64,000 nucleotides of DNA, taken from positions 41,382 through 105,381 of the forward strand of contig JBMYSZ010000011.1 of NCBI GenBank assembly GCA_049603835.1. The letters are read 5' to 3'. A program made the translations under genes and the position numbers. Positions 43,101-51,399 of the stretch are shown here, one piece after another (the first letter of the stretch is position 1; each line of letters starts with the position of its first letter). The notes beneath the pieces were generated by a model. The model searched no databases. It had not been told where the DNA came from and saw only the letters and a list, made by a program, of their open reading frames with translations. This DNA comes from Mangrovicoccus sp049603835 (GTDB lineage Bacteria; Pseudomonadota; Alphaproteobacteria; Rhodobacterales; Rhodobacteraceae).

Positions 43101-43430
43101 TTAACCGACTTTGATCGGCTTGGTTTCGGTGTAAACCGAGCCGTCATCATCATACCAAGTGAAGGTGAATTCCCCTGCTTCCGGGACCATCGCGTCAAAC
43201 TGGAAATAGGGATTGGTGGAGATCGCGGGCTCTAGCACCACATCGATCACATTCTCACCGTTAAAATCGCAGGTGAAGCGATTGATGATCTGCCGCGGGA
43301 TCAGAGCGCCATCGCTGTTTTTACGCTGACCGCTTTCCATTGGGTGGCTGATCAGGGTTTTGATGGTGATTGTATCGCCTGCCGCAGCAGATTTCGGGAC
43401 TTTCACGCGGGGTTTGACATTGCTTGCCAT
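43101..43430 (-). CDS. soxZ: Sulfur carrier complex subunit SoxZ
   Basis: The 109-residue Ig-like protein has no signal peptide and reaches the periplasm with SoxY. It starts SNVKPRVKVPKSAAAGD, contains TLISHPMESGQRKNSDG near residue 26, IPRQIINRFTCDFNG near 45 and ends ETKPIKVG, all canonical for SoxZ. It lies 17 bp after soxY and 31 bp before soxA. Confidence 0.96.
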   Translation of the reverse strand: MASNVKPRVKVPKSAAAGDTITIKTLISHPMESGQRKNSDGALIPRQIINRFTCDFNGENVIDVVLEPAISTNPYFQFDAMVPEAGEFTFTWYDDDGSVYTETKPIKVG

Positions 43431-43447
43431 TCTCTCGCTCTCCTCTT

Positions 43448-43864
43448 TTAGCCGCCGCAGCCGCCGATGGTGACTTTGACGGTGTTGCTGGCCTGAACAA
43501 AGCTGCCATCGGCGAGCTGAGCGATTGCCATCACATCTTGGGTACCCGCCAAACGGATCCGGGTAGAGGCATCTTGCGCTCCAGCCAGTTTGCCGAATTT
43601 GATCGTGGCAACTTTCGGTGTCGGATTGCCCGTGGCCAAAAGCATGATCGCTGTGGCGCCAGGAGCGGACACTTCAACCGGCACAGTATTGCCGTTTTCG
43701 GCGATTTCAGGGGTGGATAGGTCAATCCCACTTGTGCCCATTGACGCACCGCCGGTGAATTCGGCAATCGCATCATCAACCGCAGCGCTGGCGGCGCGGG
43801 GCAGAGCCAACAGGGCGGCAGCGCCAATCCCTAAGCCCAATGTTTCGCGTCGTGTTAGAGTCAT
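43448..43864 (-). CDS. soxY: Sulfur carrier protein SoxY
   Basis: SoxY carries the sulfur substrate on a C-terminal cysteine. The 138-residue protein has a twin-arginine signal (LTRRETLGLGIGAAALLALP) and ends in the essential GGCGG arm. The middle has NGNTVPVEVSAP and PTPKVATIKFG as in family members. It is followed by soxZ (17 bp) and preceded by soxX (28 bp). The SoxYZ heterodimer is exported by the Tat route. Confidence 0.97.
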   Translation of the reverse strand: MTLTRRETLGLGIGAAALLALPRAASAAVDDAIAEFTGGASMGTSGIDLSTPEIAENGNTVPVEVSAPGATAIMLLATGNPTPKVATIKFGKLAGAQDASTRIRLAGTQDVMAIAQLADGSFVQASNTVKVTIGGCGG

Positions 43865-43892
43865 CTCTACTAATCCTCGCTCTCGGGTCGGG

Positions 43893-44366
43893 TTACTCTT
43901 TGAGGGTCAATAAGAAGGCGACCACATCTTCGATTTCCTGAGCTGTCAGGATCGGATCGAGCGGGCCGCTGGGGGCTTTGCCGGTATAGGCATCGCCGGG
44001 GCGAACAAAGCCTTCGGTTTTATAGAAAGCCGGCATAACTGTGCCGTCATAGGTCATTTTCGCATTGGCAACGATGCCACGAAGCTCTGCCGCGCCCCAG
44101 CGATCAGCGACCCCATCCAAAGTCGGGCCAACTTCGCCATGCCAGGGGACGTCTTGCAGCGCCGTTACCGCGTGACATGCAACGCAATTGCCTTTGCTTT
44201 TGGTGGAAACAATCTCGGCGCCAAGTTGCGGATCACCGGCCTGACCGGTGAGGGACTCCGCTATGGCGCCGTATTCATCATATGTCACCTCGGTTGGGGT
44301 GACATTTCCGGCTGTCGCTGCCGCGCCAATTAGCGCGAAGGTGGCCGCACAGAAAGTCAGCTTCAT
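43893..44366 (-). CDS. soxX: Monoheme cytochrome SoxX
   Basis: SoxX partners SoxA. The 157-residue protein has a signal peptide (to about residue 18) and one haem c site, CVACHAV near residue 59, with a Met ligand in VMPAFYKTEG near 108 and the IEDVVAFLLTL C-terminal helix typical of cytochrome c. GGGAGG lies six bases before the ATG at 44366, which decides the start. It begins the soxXYZABCDEF run; the 113-bp gap before it from soxW contains a small palindrome (44423-44434). Confidence 0.95.
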   Translation of the reverse strand: MKLTFCAATFALIGAAATAGNVTPTEVTYDEYGAIAESLTGQAGDPQLGAEIVSTKSKGNCVACHAVTALQDVPWHGEVGPTLDGVADRWGAAELRGIVANAKMTYDGTVMPAFYKTEGFVRPGDAYTGKAPSGPLDPILTAQEIEDVVAFLLTLKE

Positions 44367-44422
44367 TTTTCCTCCCATGACTGAAGCTATGCGCTCAGAC
44401 AATATCGAGACTACGCATGTGT

Positions 44423-44434
44423 CATAGCTCTATG
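44423..44434. promoter_or_regulatory. Palindrome in the soxW-soxX gap
   Basis: CATAG-CT-CTATG is a 5-2-5 inverted repeat 57 bp before the soxX start. The soxW-X gap is a known control region of sox clusters in Paracoccus; this site is only a candidate operator. Confidence 0.35.
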
Positions 44435-44479
44435 CAAGACTAAGTTCTGCTAAAGACTAATTAAGGCGTCCAATATTCA

Positions 44480-45073
44480 CTATTTCTGCGCTGCAGAAGA
44501 ATTTCGTTCTTCTATCTTACGGGCGTGATATCTCTGGAAATCTTCTCCATCTTCAAGGAGATAGCGTTCTTCATTGACCCAAACGAGAAGATCATAAGTT
44601 GTCTGTGCCCCAAAGGCACCCGGCATGGTCGCGACAGAGGCTTCCGCCGCGCTAAGGTCTGGCTTTACCTCGGGTGGCAAAAACATAATTGTCGGCGTGA
44701 ACAATAAACCCCATTTTCGCGCCATCTGCTTTTCACTCAGCGATTCGCCGTCGAAATCGGTGACTTCCGTATCGCCATGCAGGTTGAGCTGCACCACGAA
44801 ATAATTCTCGGTGATGTAATCGGCGATCTCTGGGCGGGGGAAGATCTCTTTATGCATCTTGGCGCAATAGATGCAGCCGCGCTGTTCAAAGATCAGCATC
44901 AGCCGTTTGCCCTCGGCAGTGGCCTCCTCCAGATCTTCGGTCAGATCTTTGAATGTGTCGCGCATCCAGGCGGTCTTATGCAGCCCATCATCGCCCATTT
45001 CAGCGGCCCAAATTGGCAGGGCGCAGCAACAGGTGAGGGTGAGAGCGCTTAGGAAAGTAAGCAGGCGGGTCAT
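44480..45073 (-). CDS. soxW: Periplasmic thioredoxin SoxW
   Basis: The 197-residue protein has an N-terminal export signal with a Cys cluster (LTLTCCCALP) and a thioredoxin fold. Its redox site CIYC lies in IFEQRGCIYCAKMHKEIFP near residue 67, and the cis-Pro is in FTPTIMFLPP near 126. SoxW takes electrons from SoxV and keeps SoxY reactivated. It lies 12 bp after soxV. Confidence 0.93.
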   Translation of the reverse strand: MTRLLTFLSALTLTCCCALPIWAAEMGDDGLHKTAWMRDTFKDLTEDLEEATAEGKRLMLIFEQRGCIYCAKMHKEIFPRPEIADYITENYFVVQLNLHGDTEVTDFDGESLSEKQMARKWGLLFTPTIMFLPPEVKPDLSAAEASVATMPGAFGAQTTYDLLVWVNEERYLLEDGEDFQRYHARKIEERNSSAAQK

Positions 45074-45085
45074 CCGGGGATCTCC

Positions 45086-45823
45086 TCAGATCATGGATTG
45101 AAAGAGCGGCAGGCCGAGCATCCAGGCGGCAATGCGATTGACCTGATCCGTGGCGATGAGCAGGGCGAATAGGATCAAAAAAGTGCCCATGGCTTTTTCG
45201 ACCGTTCCAAGATGGCGGCGGAAGCGGCTGACAAAGCGCAGGAAGGGGCCGATAAACGCGGCGGCGGCGACAAAGGGCGCGGTCATCCCGACGCCAAACA
45301 CCAAAAGCAGCATAAGCCCTTGCAGAGCCGAGCTTTCTTGGCTGGCTTGGAAAAGAACGGCGGTCAGCACGCCGCCGACGCAAGGGGTCCAACCTGCCGC
45401 GAAGGCGAGGCCCACGAGGAAAGCGCCGGGGATCGACATGCGCTGCACATCGCCGCCTTCAAGGCTGAAAGAGCGGTTGAGAAATCCGATGCGGATCAGC
45501 CCGAGGAAATGCAGCCCCATCAGCGCGACAATTCCAGCGGCGGCGATGCGGAATAGATCCTGCTGTGCTCGAAAGGCCTGGCTAAGGCCGAATGCCGCCG
45601 CGCCAAGGAGGGTGAACACACAGATGATGCCGAGTGAAAACATGATCGAGGCCAGCATCGCCCGACGGCGAAGCCCAGTCGGTAGCGCCCCATCGGCGCT
45701 GATTTCCGCCATACTCGCCCCGGCCATATAGCTCAGGTAAAAAGGCACAATCGGCAGGATGCAGGGCGAGAAAAACACCAAGAGCCCGCCCAAAAGCGCG
45801 CTCATCACGGAGACATCAAACAA
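45086..45823 (-). CDS. soxV: CcdA-like membrane electron carrier SoxV
   Basis: SoxV passes electrons from cytoplasmic thioredoxin to periplasmic SoxW. The 245-residue protein has six membrane helices and the two conserved redox Cys, in FFSPCILPIVPFYLS near residue 25 and in AAGWTPCVGGVL near 155. The TTG at 45823 is preferred: GGGGAGG lies seven bases before it, and relatives start with F-D-V. An upstream ATG at 45856 would add a hydrophilic tail. It diverges from soxS across 56 bp. Confidence 0.92.
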   Translation of the reverse strand: MFDVSVMSALLGGLLVFFSPCILPIVPFYLSYMAGASMAEISADGALPTGLRRRAMLASIMFSLGIICVFTLLGAAAFGLSQAFRAQQDLFRIAAAGIVALMGLHFLGLIRIGFLNRSFSLEGGDVQRMSIPGAFLVGLAFAAGWTPCVGGVLTAVLFQASQESSALQGLMLLLVFGVGMTAPFVAAAAFIGPFLRFVSRFRRHLGTVEKAMGTFLILFALLIATDQVNRIAAWMLGLPLFQSMI

Positions 45824-45879
45824 GTTAGGCCCTCCCCTGCCGCTTGCCATATCCAATGAGCTCAGATTAGGGTTTGATC

Positions 45880-46281
45880 ATGAGAGAGGTCAATTCATCT
45901 TTTCTATCGCGATTGACGGGAATTTTGTTCGGCATATTTTGTGCTGCCGCAGCATTTTTTCCCCAAATGGCCTGGTCTGGCGAGCGTCAGCTAATCATGG
46001 TTGAGCAGCCGGGCTGCGTTTATTGCGCCAGGTGGAATGCCGAAATTGGCGGGATCTATGCCAAAACTGACGAAGGCAAGCTCTTGCCCCTGCGGCGGGT
46101 AGATTTGCGCGGAAGCGAGCTGAAAGAGATGCCTTTGAAGGGGCGCGTGCTCTATACGCCGACATTTCTGCTTACCGAAGGCGGGGCCGAAATCGCCCGG
46201 ATCGAAGGCTATTCTGGCGATGAGCTGTTCTGGTGGATGCTCTCCAGCTTGATTTCGCAACATGTGGCAAAAGAGGAGTAA
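45880..46281 (+). CDS. soxS: Periplasmic thioredoxin SoxS
   Basis: The 133-residue protein has a signal peptide (hydrophobic about 10-26) and the redox motif CVYC in MVEQPGCVYCARWN near residue 44, with cis-Pro in YTPTFLL near 91. This matches SoxS of Paracoccus, which reactivates SoxY. Unlike Paracoccus, no soxR repressor gene lies before it; soxS is the first gene of the divergent arm. TTAGGG lies a few bases before the ATG. It is followed by a GlcG-like gene five bases downstream. Confidence 0.9.
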   Translation: MREVNSSFLSRLTGILFGIFCAAAAFFPQMAWSGERQLIMVEQPGCVYCARWNAEIGGIYAKTDEGKLLPLRRVDLRGSELKEMPLKGRVLYTPTFLLTEGGAEIARIEGYSGDELFWWMLSSLISQHVAKEE

Positions 46282-46286
46282 GCCCC

Positions 46287-46787
46287 ATGATCCGTAAACT
46301 TTGCTTGGCAGCGGCGGTTTTGGCCGCGCCTTTCGCGAATGCGGCAGAGGATGTCGCTTTCGTCGAGTTTCGTGCGCTTAAACCGGAAGTTGCGCTGCAA
46401 ATGGCCCAAGCCGCGATGCAGCATTGCCGCGAGGGCGGTTATCAGGTGGGGGTGACTGTGGTGGACCGTTTCGCTGTGCCGCAGGTGTTTTTACGTGATC
46501 GTTTCGCTGGGGTTCATGTGCAAGAAACCTCGCTGCGCAAAGCTTGGACATCAGTGAGTTTCCGCACTAATACCAGTGACTTGCACGAAGAAACCGGGCC
46601 GGAGAAACTGTCTTACGGTATCCGTTTCCTCGACCAGGCGCTGCCTTTGGGCGGTGGGATGATCGTGCGGGATGGGGATGGCTCGCTTGTGGCCGGTATC
46701 GGGGTCAGCGGCGCGCCGTCGCCAGCGATTGACGATGAATGCGCCGAGGCTGGGATCGCGGCGATAGAGGATCAGATCGCATTTTAA
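46287..46787 (+). CDS. GlcG/HbpS-family exported protein
   Basis: The 166-residue protein has a signal peptide (to about residue 18, cleavage after ANA) and the GlcG/HbpS (DUF336) domain: A-L-x-M-A-Q-A-A-M-Q-H-C near residue 36, Y-Q-V-G-V-T-V-V-D-R-F-A-V-P, L-R-D-R-F-A-G-V-H near 68, K-A-W-T-S-V-S-F, a G-G-G-M-I-V-R-D-G near 130, and G-I-G-V-S-G-A-P. Family members bind haem or cobalamin-like ligands; function in sox clusters is unknown. It follows soxS by five bases, so it is almost surely co-expressed with it. Confidence 0.87.
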   Translation: MIRKLCLAAAVLAAPFANAAEDVAFVEFRALKPEVALQMAQAAMQHCREGGYQVGVTVVDRFAVPQVFLRDRFAGVHVQETSLRKAWTSVSFRTNTSDLHEETGPEKLSYGIRFLDQALPLGGGMIVRDGDGSLVAGIGVSGAPSPAIDDECAEAGIAAIEDQIAF

Positions 46788-46793
46788 GGAAAA

Positions 46794-46820
46794 AGGGCGG
46801 GGCTTTATCAGCCTCGCCCT
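46794..46820. terminator. Bidirectional terminator between the GlcG-like gene and clpB
   Basis: AGGGCGGGGCT and AGCCTCGCCCT form an 11-bp stem with one mismatch and a five-base loop. On the minus strand it is followed by TTTTTCC, a good end for clpB (stop at 46834). Confidence 0.7.
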
Positions 46821-46833
46821 CATTTCTCAGCGC

Positions 46834-49449
46834 TTAATGCACAACCGCATCATCGGGCTTGGGCCGTTGCGATTCGCTGACGCGGTCGCCGACAATCAGC
46901 CCATCCACCCCAGCGGAAACGGAGATCCGGTCACCGTCTTTCGCATCGCCCGCGAGGATCATCTCCGCGAGCTGATCTTGCAGCGCGCGCTGTATCACTC
47001 GTTTCAGCGGGCGCGCCCCGAAGACCGGGTCATAACCCTCATCCGCCAGCCATTTGCGCGCGCCCTCATCAAGGTCGAGAGCGATTTTCCGAGCCGCCAA
47101 GCGACGCTCCAACCGGCGCAGCTGGATATCCACGATGCCGTCCATATCTTCGCGGCCGAGCCGGTCAAAGATGATGGTTTCATCAAGACGGTTGAGGAAT
47201 TCAGGGCGGAAATGCGCCCGAACCGCATCCATCACATCGCGCTTGGCCGCTGCACTATCAGCCCCGTCGGGAAGCTGGCTTAGCGCTTGTGCCCCAAGGT
47301 TAGAGGTCAGGATGATCAGCGTTTGTTTGAAATCCACCGTCCGACCCTGACCATCGGTCAGCACGCCATCATCGAGCACTTGCAAGAGGACGTTGAACAC
47401 ATCTGGATGGGCTTTTTCCACCTCGTCGAATAGGACAACCTGATAGGGACGGCGCCGCACCGCTTCGGTCAGAACCCCGCCTTCATCATAGCCAACATAG
47501 CCCGGAGGTGCGCCGATTAGACGAGCAACCGCATGTTTTTCCATGAATTCTGACATGTCGATCCGCACCATGGCGCTATCATCGTCAAACAGGAACTCTG
47601 CCACCGCTTTGGTCAGCTCGGTTTTGCCAACGCCGGTGGGGCCGAGGAAAAGGAAGCTGCCTAGCGGTCGGTTTTCGTCATTCAGCCCGGCCCGCGCCCG
47701 CCGCACCGCATTGGAAACCGCCGTAACGGCGCTGCGCTGACCAATGACCCGGTGGCCCAGCTCATCTTCCATTCGCAAGAGTTTCTCCCGCTCGCCTTCG
47801 AGCATCTTCGAGGTCGGAATCCCCGTCCAGCGCTCAACCACTTGCGCGATCTGCTCGGGCCGCACCGCTTCTTCGACCATCATCTGATCTTCGGCTTCCT
47901 CAGCCTCGCCTAGCCGTTTTTCAAGCTCTGGGATGACCCCGTAGGAAAGCTCGCCAGCGCGGGCGAGATTGCCCTCGCGTTTGGCTTGGTCCAGCTCAGC
48001 ACGGGCGCGATCCAGCTCTTCTTTGATGTCGCGCGCGGCCGCCATTTTATCGCGTTCGGCCTGCCATTGCGCTGTCATTTCTGCAGAACGCTGCATCAAT
48101 TCCGCCAATTCCGCTTCGAGCTTTTCCAGCCGATCAACCGAGCCTTGGTCATCCTCTTTCTTCAGCGCCTCGGCTTCGATCTGCATTTGCAAGATCTGCC
48201 GGTCCAGCTGATCGAGCTCTTCGGGCTTGCTATCCACCTCCATCCGCAGGCGGCTGGCGGCCTCATCCATCAAGTCGATGGCTTTATCCGGCAAAAAACG
48301 ATCCGTGATATAGCGATGGCTTAGGGTTGCCGCCGCGACCAGAGCAGAGTCAGAGATCCGAACCCCATGATGAAGCTCGTATTTCTCTTTGATCCCGCGC
48401 AGGATCGAGATGCTGTCTTCGACTGTGGGTTCCTCCACGACAACCGGCTGGAAACGCCGGGCTAGGGCCGGATCTTTTTCCACATGTTTGCGATATTCAT
48501 CCAGCGTGGTGGCGCCGACGCAATGCAGCTCGCCCCGTGCCAAAGCGGGTTTCAGCAGGTTGGACGCATCCATCGCGCCATCGGCTTTGCCCGCGCCCAC
48601 AAGCGTGTGCATTTCGTCGATGAAAAGGATGATATCCCCAGCTGCAGCGGTGATTTCCGATAGGATCGATTTCAGACGCTCTTCAAATTCGCCGCGATAT
48701 TTCGCACCAGCAATCAGCGCGCCCATATCCAGCGCCATTAACTGCTTGTTCTTCAGGCTTTCCGGCACATCCCCATTGACGATGCGCAAGGCCAAGCCTT
48801 CGGCAATCGCGGTTTTCCCGACGCCGGGTTCCCCGATGAGCACCGGATTGTTTTTGGTTCGGCGGCTAAGCACTTGCATCGCACGGCGAATTTCTTCGTC
48901 CCGGCCAATGATCGGGTCGATTTTGCCGTCGCGCGCCGCCTCGGTCAGATCGCGCGCATAGCGTTTGAGCGCGTCATAGCCTTCTTCGGCGCTCGCGCTA
49001 TCTGCCGTGCGGCCTTTGCGAATATCGTTGATGGCCTCATTCAGTTTTTGAGCCGTGACGCCGCCCGCGCTCAGCGCATCCTTGGCCTTAGAGCGCACAA
49101 CCGCCAGCGCTGTGAGGATCCGCTCGACGGGGACAAAGCTATCCCCGGCTTTGGTGGCGATTTTCTCCGCCTCGTCCAAAACCCGCACCAGTACCGTATC
49201 TGTGTAAGCTTGGCTCGCATCGCCGGTCACTTTCGGCAATTTGTCGATTGCCAGATCTGCCGCTTGCGTCACCTGCGCCGCGTCGCCGCCGGATTTGCCG
49301 ATCAGATTGCTGGCCAGCCCCTCTGGATCGTCCAGCAGCGCCTTTAGCAAGTGCTCGGGCGTCAGTTTTTGATGATTTTCACGTACTGCGATGGTTTGCG
49401 CCGCCTGAAGAAAGCCGCGCGACCGCTCAGTGAACTTTTCTAAGTTCAT
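46834..49449 (-). CDS. clpB: Protein disaggregase ClpB
   Basis: ClpB works with DnaK to dissolve aggregates. The 871-residue hexameric AAA+ protein has the N-terminal Clp repeat domain (from FTERSRGFLQAA). NBD1 has Walker A GEPGVGKTAIAEGLA near residue 205, the M-domain coiled coil lies at about 400-520, and NBD2 has GPTGVGKTELTKAVAEFL near 605. The ATG at 49449 is preceded by GGAAGGAGA. A RpoH-type promoter lies about 75-105 bp upstream and a terminator follows the gene, so it is a single heat-shock unit. Confidence 0.97.
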   Translation of the reverse strand: MNLEKFTERSRGFLQAAQTIAVRENHQKLTPEHLLKALLDDPEGLASNLIGKSGGDAAQVTQAADLAIDKLPKVTGDASQAYTDTVLVRVLDEAEKIATKAGDSFVPVERILTALAVVRSKAKDALSAGGVTAQKLNEAINDIRKGRTADSASAEEGYDALKRYARDLTEAARDGKIDPIIGRDEEIRRAMQVLSRRTKNNPVLIGEPGVGKTAIAEGLALRIVNGDVPESLKNKQLMALDMGALIAGAKYRGEFEERLKSILSEITAAAGDIILFIDEMHTLVGAGKADGAMDASNLLKPALARGELHCVGATTLDEYRKHVEKDPALARRFQPVVVEEPTVEDSISILRGIKEKYELHHGVRISDSALVAAATLSHRYITDRFLPDKAIDLMDEAASRLRMEVDSKPEELDQLDRQILQMQIEAEALKKEDDQGSVDRLEKLEAELAELMQRSAEMTAQWQAERDKMAAARDIKEELDRARAELDQAKREGNLARAGELSYGVIPELEKRLGEAEEAEDQMMVEEAVRPEQIAQVVERWTGIPTSKMLEGEREKLLRMEDELGHRVIGQRSAVTAVSNAVRRARAGLNDENRPLGSFLFLGPTGVGKTELTKAVAEFLFDDDSAMVRIDMSEFMEKHAVARLIGAPPGYVGYDEGGVLTEAVRRRPYQVVLFDEVEKAHPDVFNVLLQVLDDGVLTDGQGRTVDFKQTLIILTSNLGAQALSQLPDGADSAAAKRDVMDAVRAHFRPEFLNRLDETIIFDRLGREDMDGIVDIQLRRLERRLAARKIALDLDEGARKWLADEGYDPVFGARPLKRVIQRALQDQLAEMILAGDAKDGDRISVSAGVDGLIVGDRVSESQRPKPDDAVVH

Positions 49450-49522
49450 CTCGTATCTCCTTCCAAAAGCGCCCAAATAATCCCCGCCCGCCAGGCAGCC
49501 CGGAGTGGTTTGGACCTTGGCA

Positions 49523-49554
49523 AATAGATGGGGTGGCCAAAGCTTCGTCACAAG
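49523..49554 (-). promoter_or_regulatory. RpoH (sigma-32) type promoter of clpB
   Basis: On the minus strand, CTTGTG is followed after 15 bases by CCCCATCTAT. This fits the heat-shock consensus (CTTGAA, spacer 13-15, CCCCATnT) at all key -10 bases and four of six -35 bases. The start codon is about 75 bp downstream. Confidence 0.72.
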
Positions 49555-49664
49555 ATCGTCAATATCTGTTTGACGGGAAATTTTGAGATGCCTTTGAGGA
49601 AATCGACTTTCGGTATCGGATCGGCGACAGTGGGGGGCTGCCGCCGATCTGCTGGGCGAATGGT

Positions 49665-50468
49665 CTAGGCGCGATTACGCCGTGCCGTTTTTACCGCGCC
49701 CAGTGCTGCGAGACCGGTGACCCCAAGGGCTAACCCCGCAGGCAACGGGACCGGAGCAACCGCCTCAATAGTGATACGCGCGATGGGCTGGGTTCCGTCG
49801 AGTCCCGCCAAAGAATTGAAACTGCCAAGCGGAGTTTGCACCCCTAGAAAGCTATCAAAGGAGCTAGCACCGCTGACAACGCCATTTTCGGTTGCCCCTG
49901 CGGTCGCATCCTGGCCCACCACAAATGCTGGGCCGAGATTGGGATCATTGACTTCGGTCCCGGCATCATAGGCGTTTAAAACCTCGATGATTTGGGTGCC
50001 ATTGAACGCGCCCTTCGCGTCGAAAATTTCATAGGCAAGGGCGTCGTCATTGCCGATGAATGTGTCATTGGAGGGCAAAATCATCGCCAGATAAGAAAAA
50101 TAGCGGGCATCTGTCGGATCTACATTGAATTCGATCGACGTCGTTTCACCGGGATCGACAGGGCCGATTCCATTTTGCGCAGCCGGTATTGCGGCCGAAA
50201 CTGAATTGGGGTCGGTGACCGACAGCAAACTATCCAGGCCCGCAGTTTGACCCAGCTCGGCCAAAGCCTCTAGCGGTGCCGACGAGATGGATCCAACGTC
50301 AAAACTGTCGAAGCTGCCATTATGGAAGGCGGCCCAAAGCGGGGTGAAGGAAACGCCGCCCTGAGGAGCTAGGTTTTCTACCGTGATTTGAAGGGTTAAG
50401 GCAGAGGCGGGCAGAGCCAGCAGGCTAAAGGCCAGGGCCGAAACGGCTGGGAACAGATGGGGTCGCAT
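49665..50468 (-). CDS. Spondin-domain protein with VPLPA-CTERM tail
   Basis: The 267-residue protein has a signal peptide (LFPAVSALAFSLLALPASA) and a spondin-N-like domain: TLQITVENLAP, T-P-L-W-A-A-F-H-N-G-S-F-D-S-F-D-V-G near residue 42, and a D-P-G-E-T-T-S-I-E-F region near 105. The C-terminus is a sorting tail: VPLPAGLALGVTGLAALG followed by K-x-A-R-R. Such tails are recognised by an exosortase (XrtD type in Rhodobacterales), which is not in this window. It is expected at the cell surface. The start ATG at 50468 has AAGGAAG upstream. Confidence 0.82.
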   Translation of the reverse strand: MRPHLFPAVSALAFSLLALPASALTLQITVENLAPQGGVSFTPLWAAFHNGSFDSFDVGSISSAPLEALAELGQTAGLDSLLSVTDPNSVSAAIPAAQNGIGPVDPGETTSIEFNVDPTDARYFSYLAMILPSNDTFIGNDDALAYEIFDAKGAFNGTQIIEVLNAYDAGTEVNDPNLGPAFVVGQDATAGATENGVVSGASSFDSFLGVQTPLGSFNSLAGLDGTQPIARITIEAVAPVPLPAGLALGVTGLAALGAVKTARRNRA

Positions 50469-50682
50469 TGTTATGTCGCTTCCTTTTCGGAGGTTTGTGT
50501 CAGGGCTCTGGCCAGAACCTGAACTCTTACTGCCGCGACGGAGGCTTTGGGTCGAATAAACTAGGCTCGCATCCGCGTGTTGCGCAGGATCGTGAGCCGG
50601 GCGTGAGCGGCTTGCCAAAATTCGGGGAAAGGGGCATAGGCGTGCAAATCCCAAAGCCAGCCTCCGAGAAAAGGATCTCGCC

Positions 50683-51399
50683 ATGATCGATGACCGCCTG
50701 ATCGTAGCCCTAGACGTGCCCAATGCCGTTGCGGGGTTGGAACTTGCCGCGCAGCTTAACCCGGTGGTGGGTTTTTATAAAATCGGCTTGGGAATGCTGA
50801 CCGGCGGCGGGCTGGCGCTGGCCAATGAGCTGAAATCAGAACATGGTAAGCGGATTTTCCTGGATATGAAGCTGTTCGATATCGGCGCGACGGTCGAAGC
50901 GGCGGTGCGCGGGCTGGCGCAATTCGATCTGGATTTCCTGACAGTGCATGGCGACCCGCATGTGGTGCGCGCCGCCAAAGAGGGGGCAGGCGGCTCCGAT
51001 ATGAAAATTCTGGCGGTGACAATCCTGACCTCGCTGGATCGCCAAGACCTGGATGACGGCATGATGCAGCCGGGCGCCGTGCCGGAAATGGTGGTCGAAC
51101 GGGCCGAGCGGGCTTTTGAGGCCGGGGCGGATGGCTGTATCTGTTCGCCGCAAGAAGCCTCGGCCATTCGTGCTTTGTCGCAATCCGAGGGGCGGCTGAT
51201 TGTGACCCCCGGCGTGCGCCCAGCTGGGGCGGAGCTTGGCGATCAAAAGCGGGTTACCACGCCTGCGGCTGCAATTGCCGCTGGGGCCGATCATGTGGTG
51301 GTTGGGCGTCCGGTTTGGAAAGCGGAAAACCCCCGTGCTTCTGCAGAGGCGATTTTGTCCGAATTAACGAGCCCGCAGGCCGCGCGTCCGAATAGATAA
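50683..51399 (+). CDS. pyrF: Orotidine 5'-phosphate decarboxylase
   Basis: PyrF makes UMP from OMP. The 238-residue TIM barrel shows RLIVALDVPN at the start, FYKIGLGMLTGGG near residue 30, the catalytic D-x-K-x-x-D in FLDMKLFDIGATV near 60, and LIVTPGVRPAGAE near 168, then VVGRPVW near 209. It is full length. AAGGAT lies eight bases before the ATG. Its 3' end overlaps the convergent FG-GAP gene by 36 bp, an unusually long convergent overlap. Confidence 0.96.
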   Translation: MIDDRLIVALDVPNAVAGLELAAQLNPVVGFYKIGLGMLTGGGLALANELKSEHGKRIFLDMKLFDIGATVEAAVRGLAQFDLDFLTVHGDPHVVRAAKEGAGGSDMKILAVTILTSLDRQDLDDGMMQPGAVPEMVVERAERAFEAGADGCICSPQEASAIRALSQSEGRLIVTPGVRPAGAELGDQKRVTTPAAAIAAGADHVVVGRPVWKAENPRASAEAILSELTSPQAARPNR

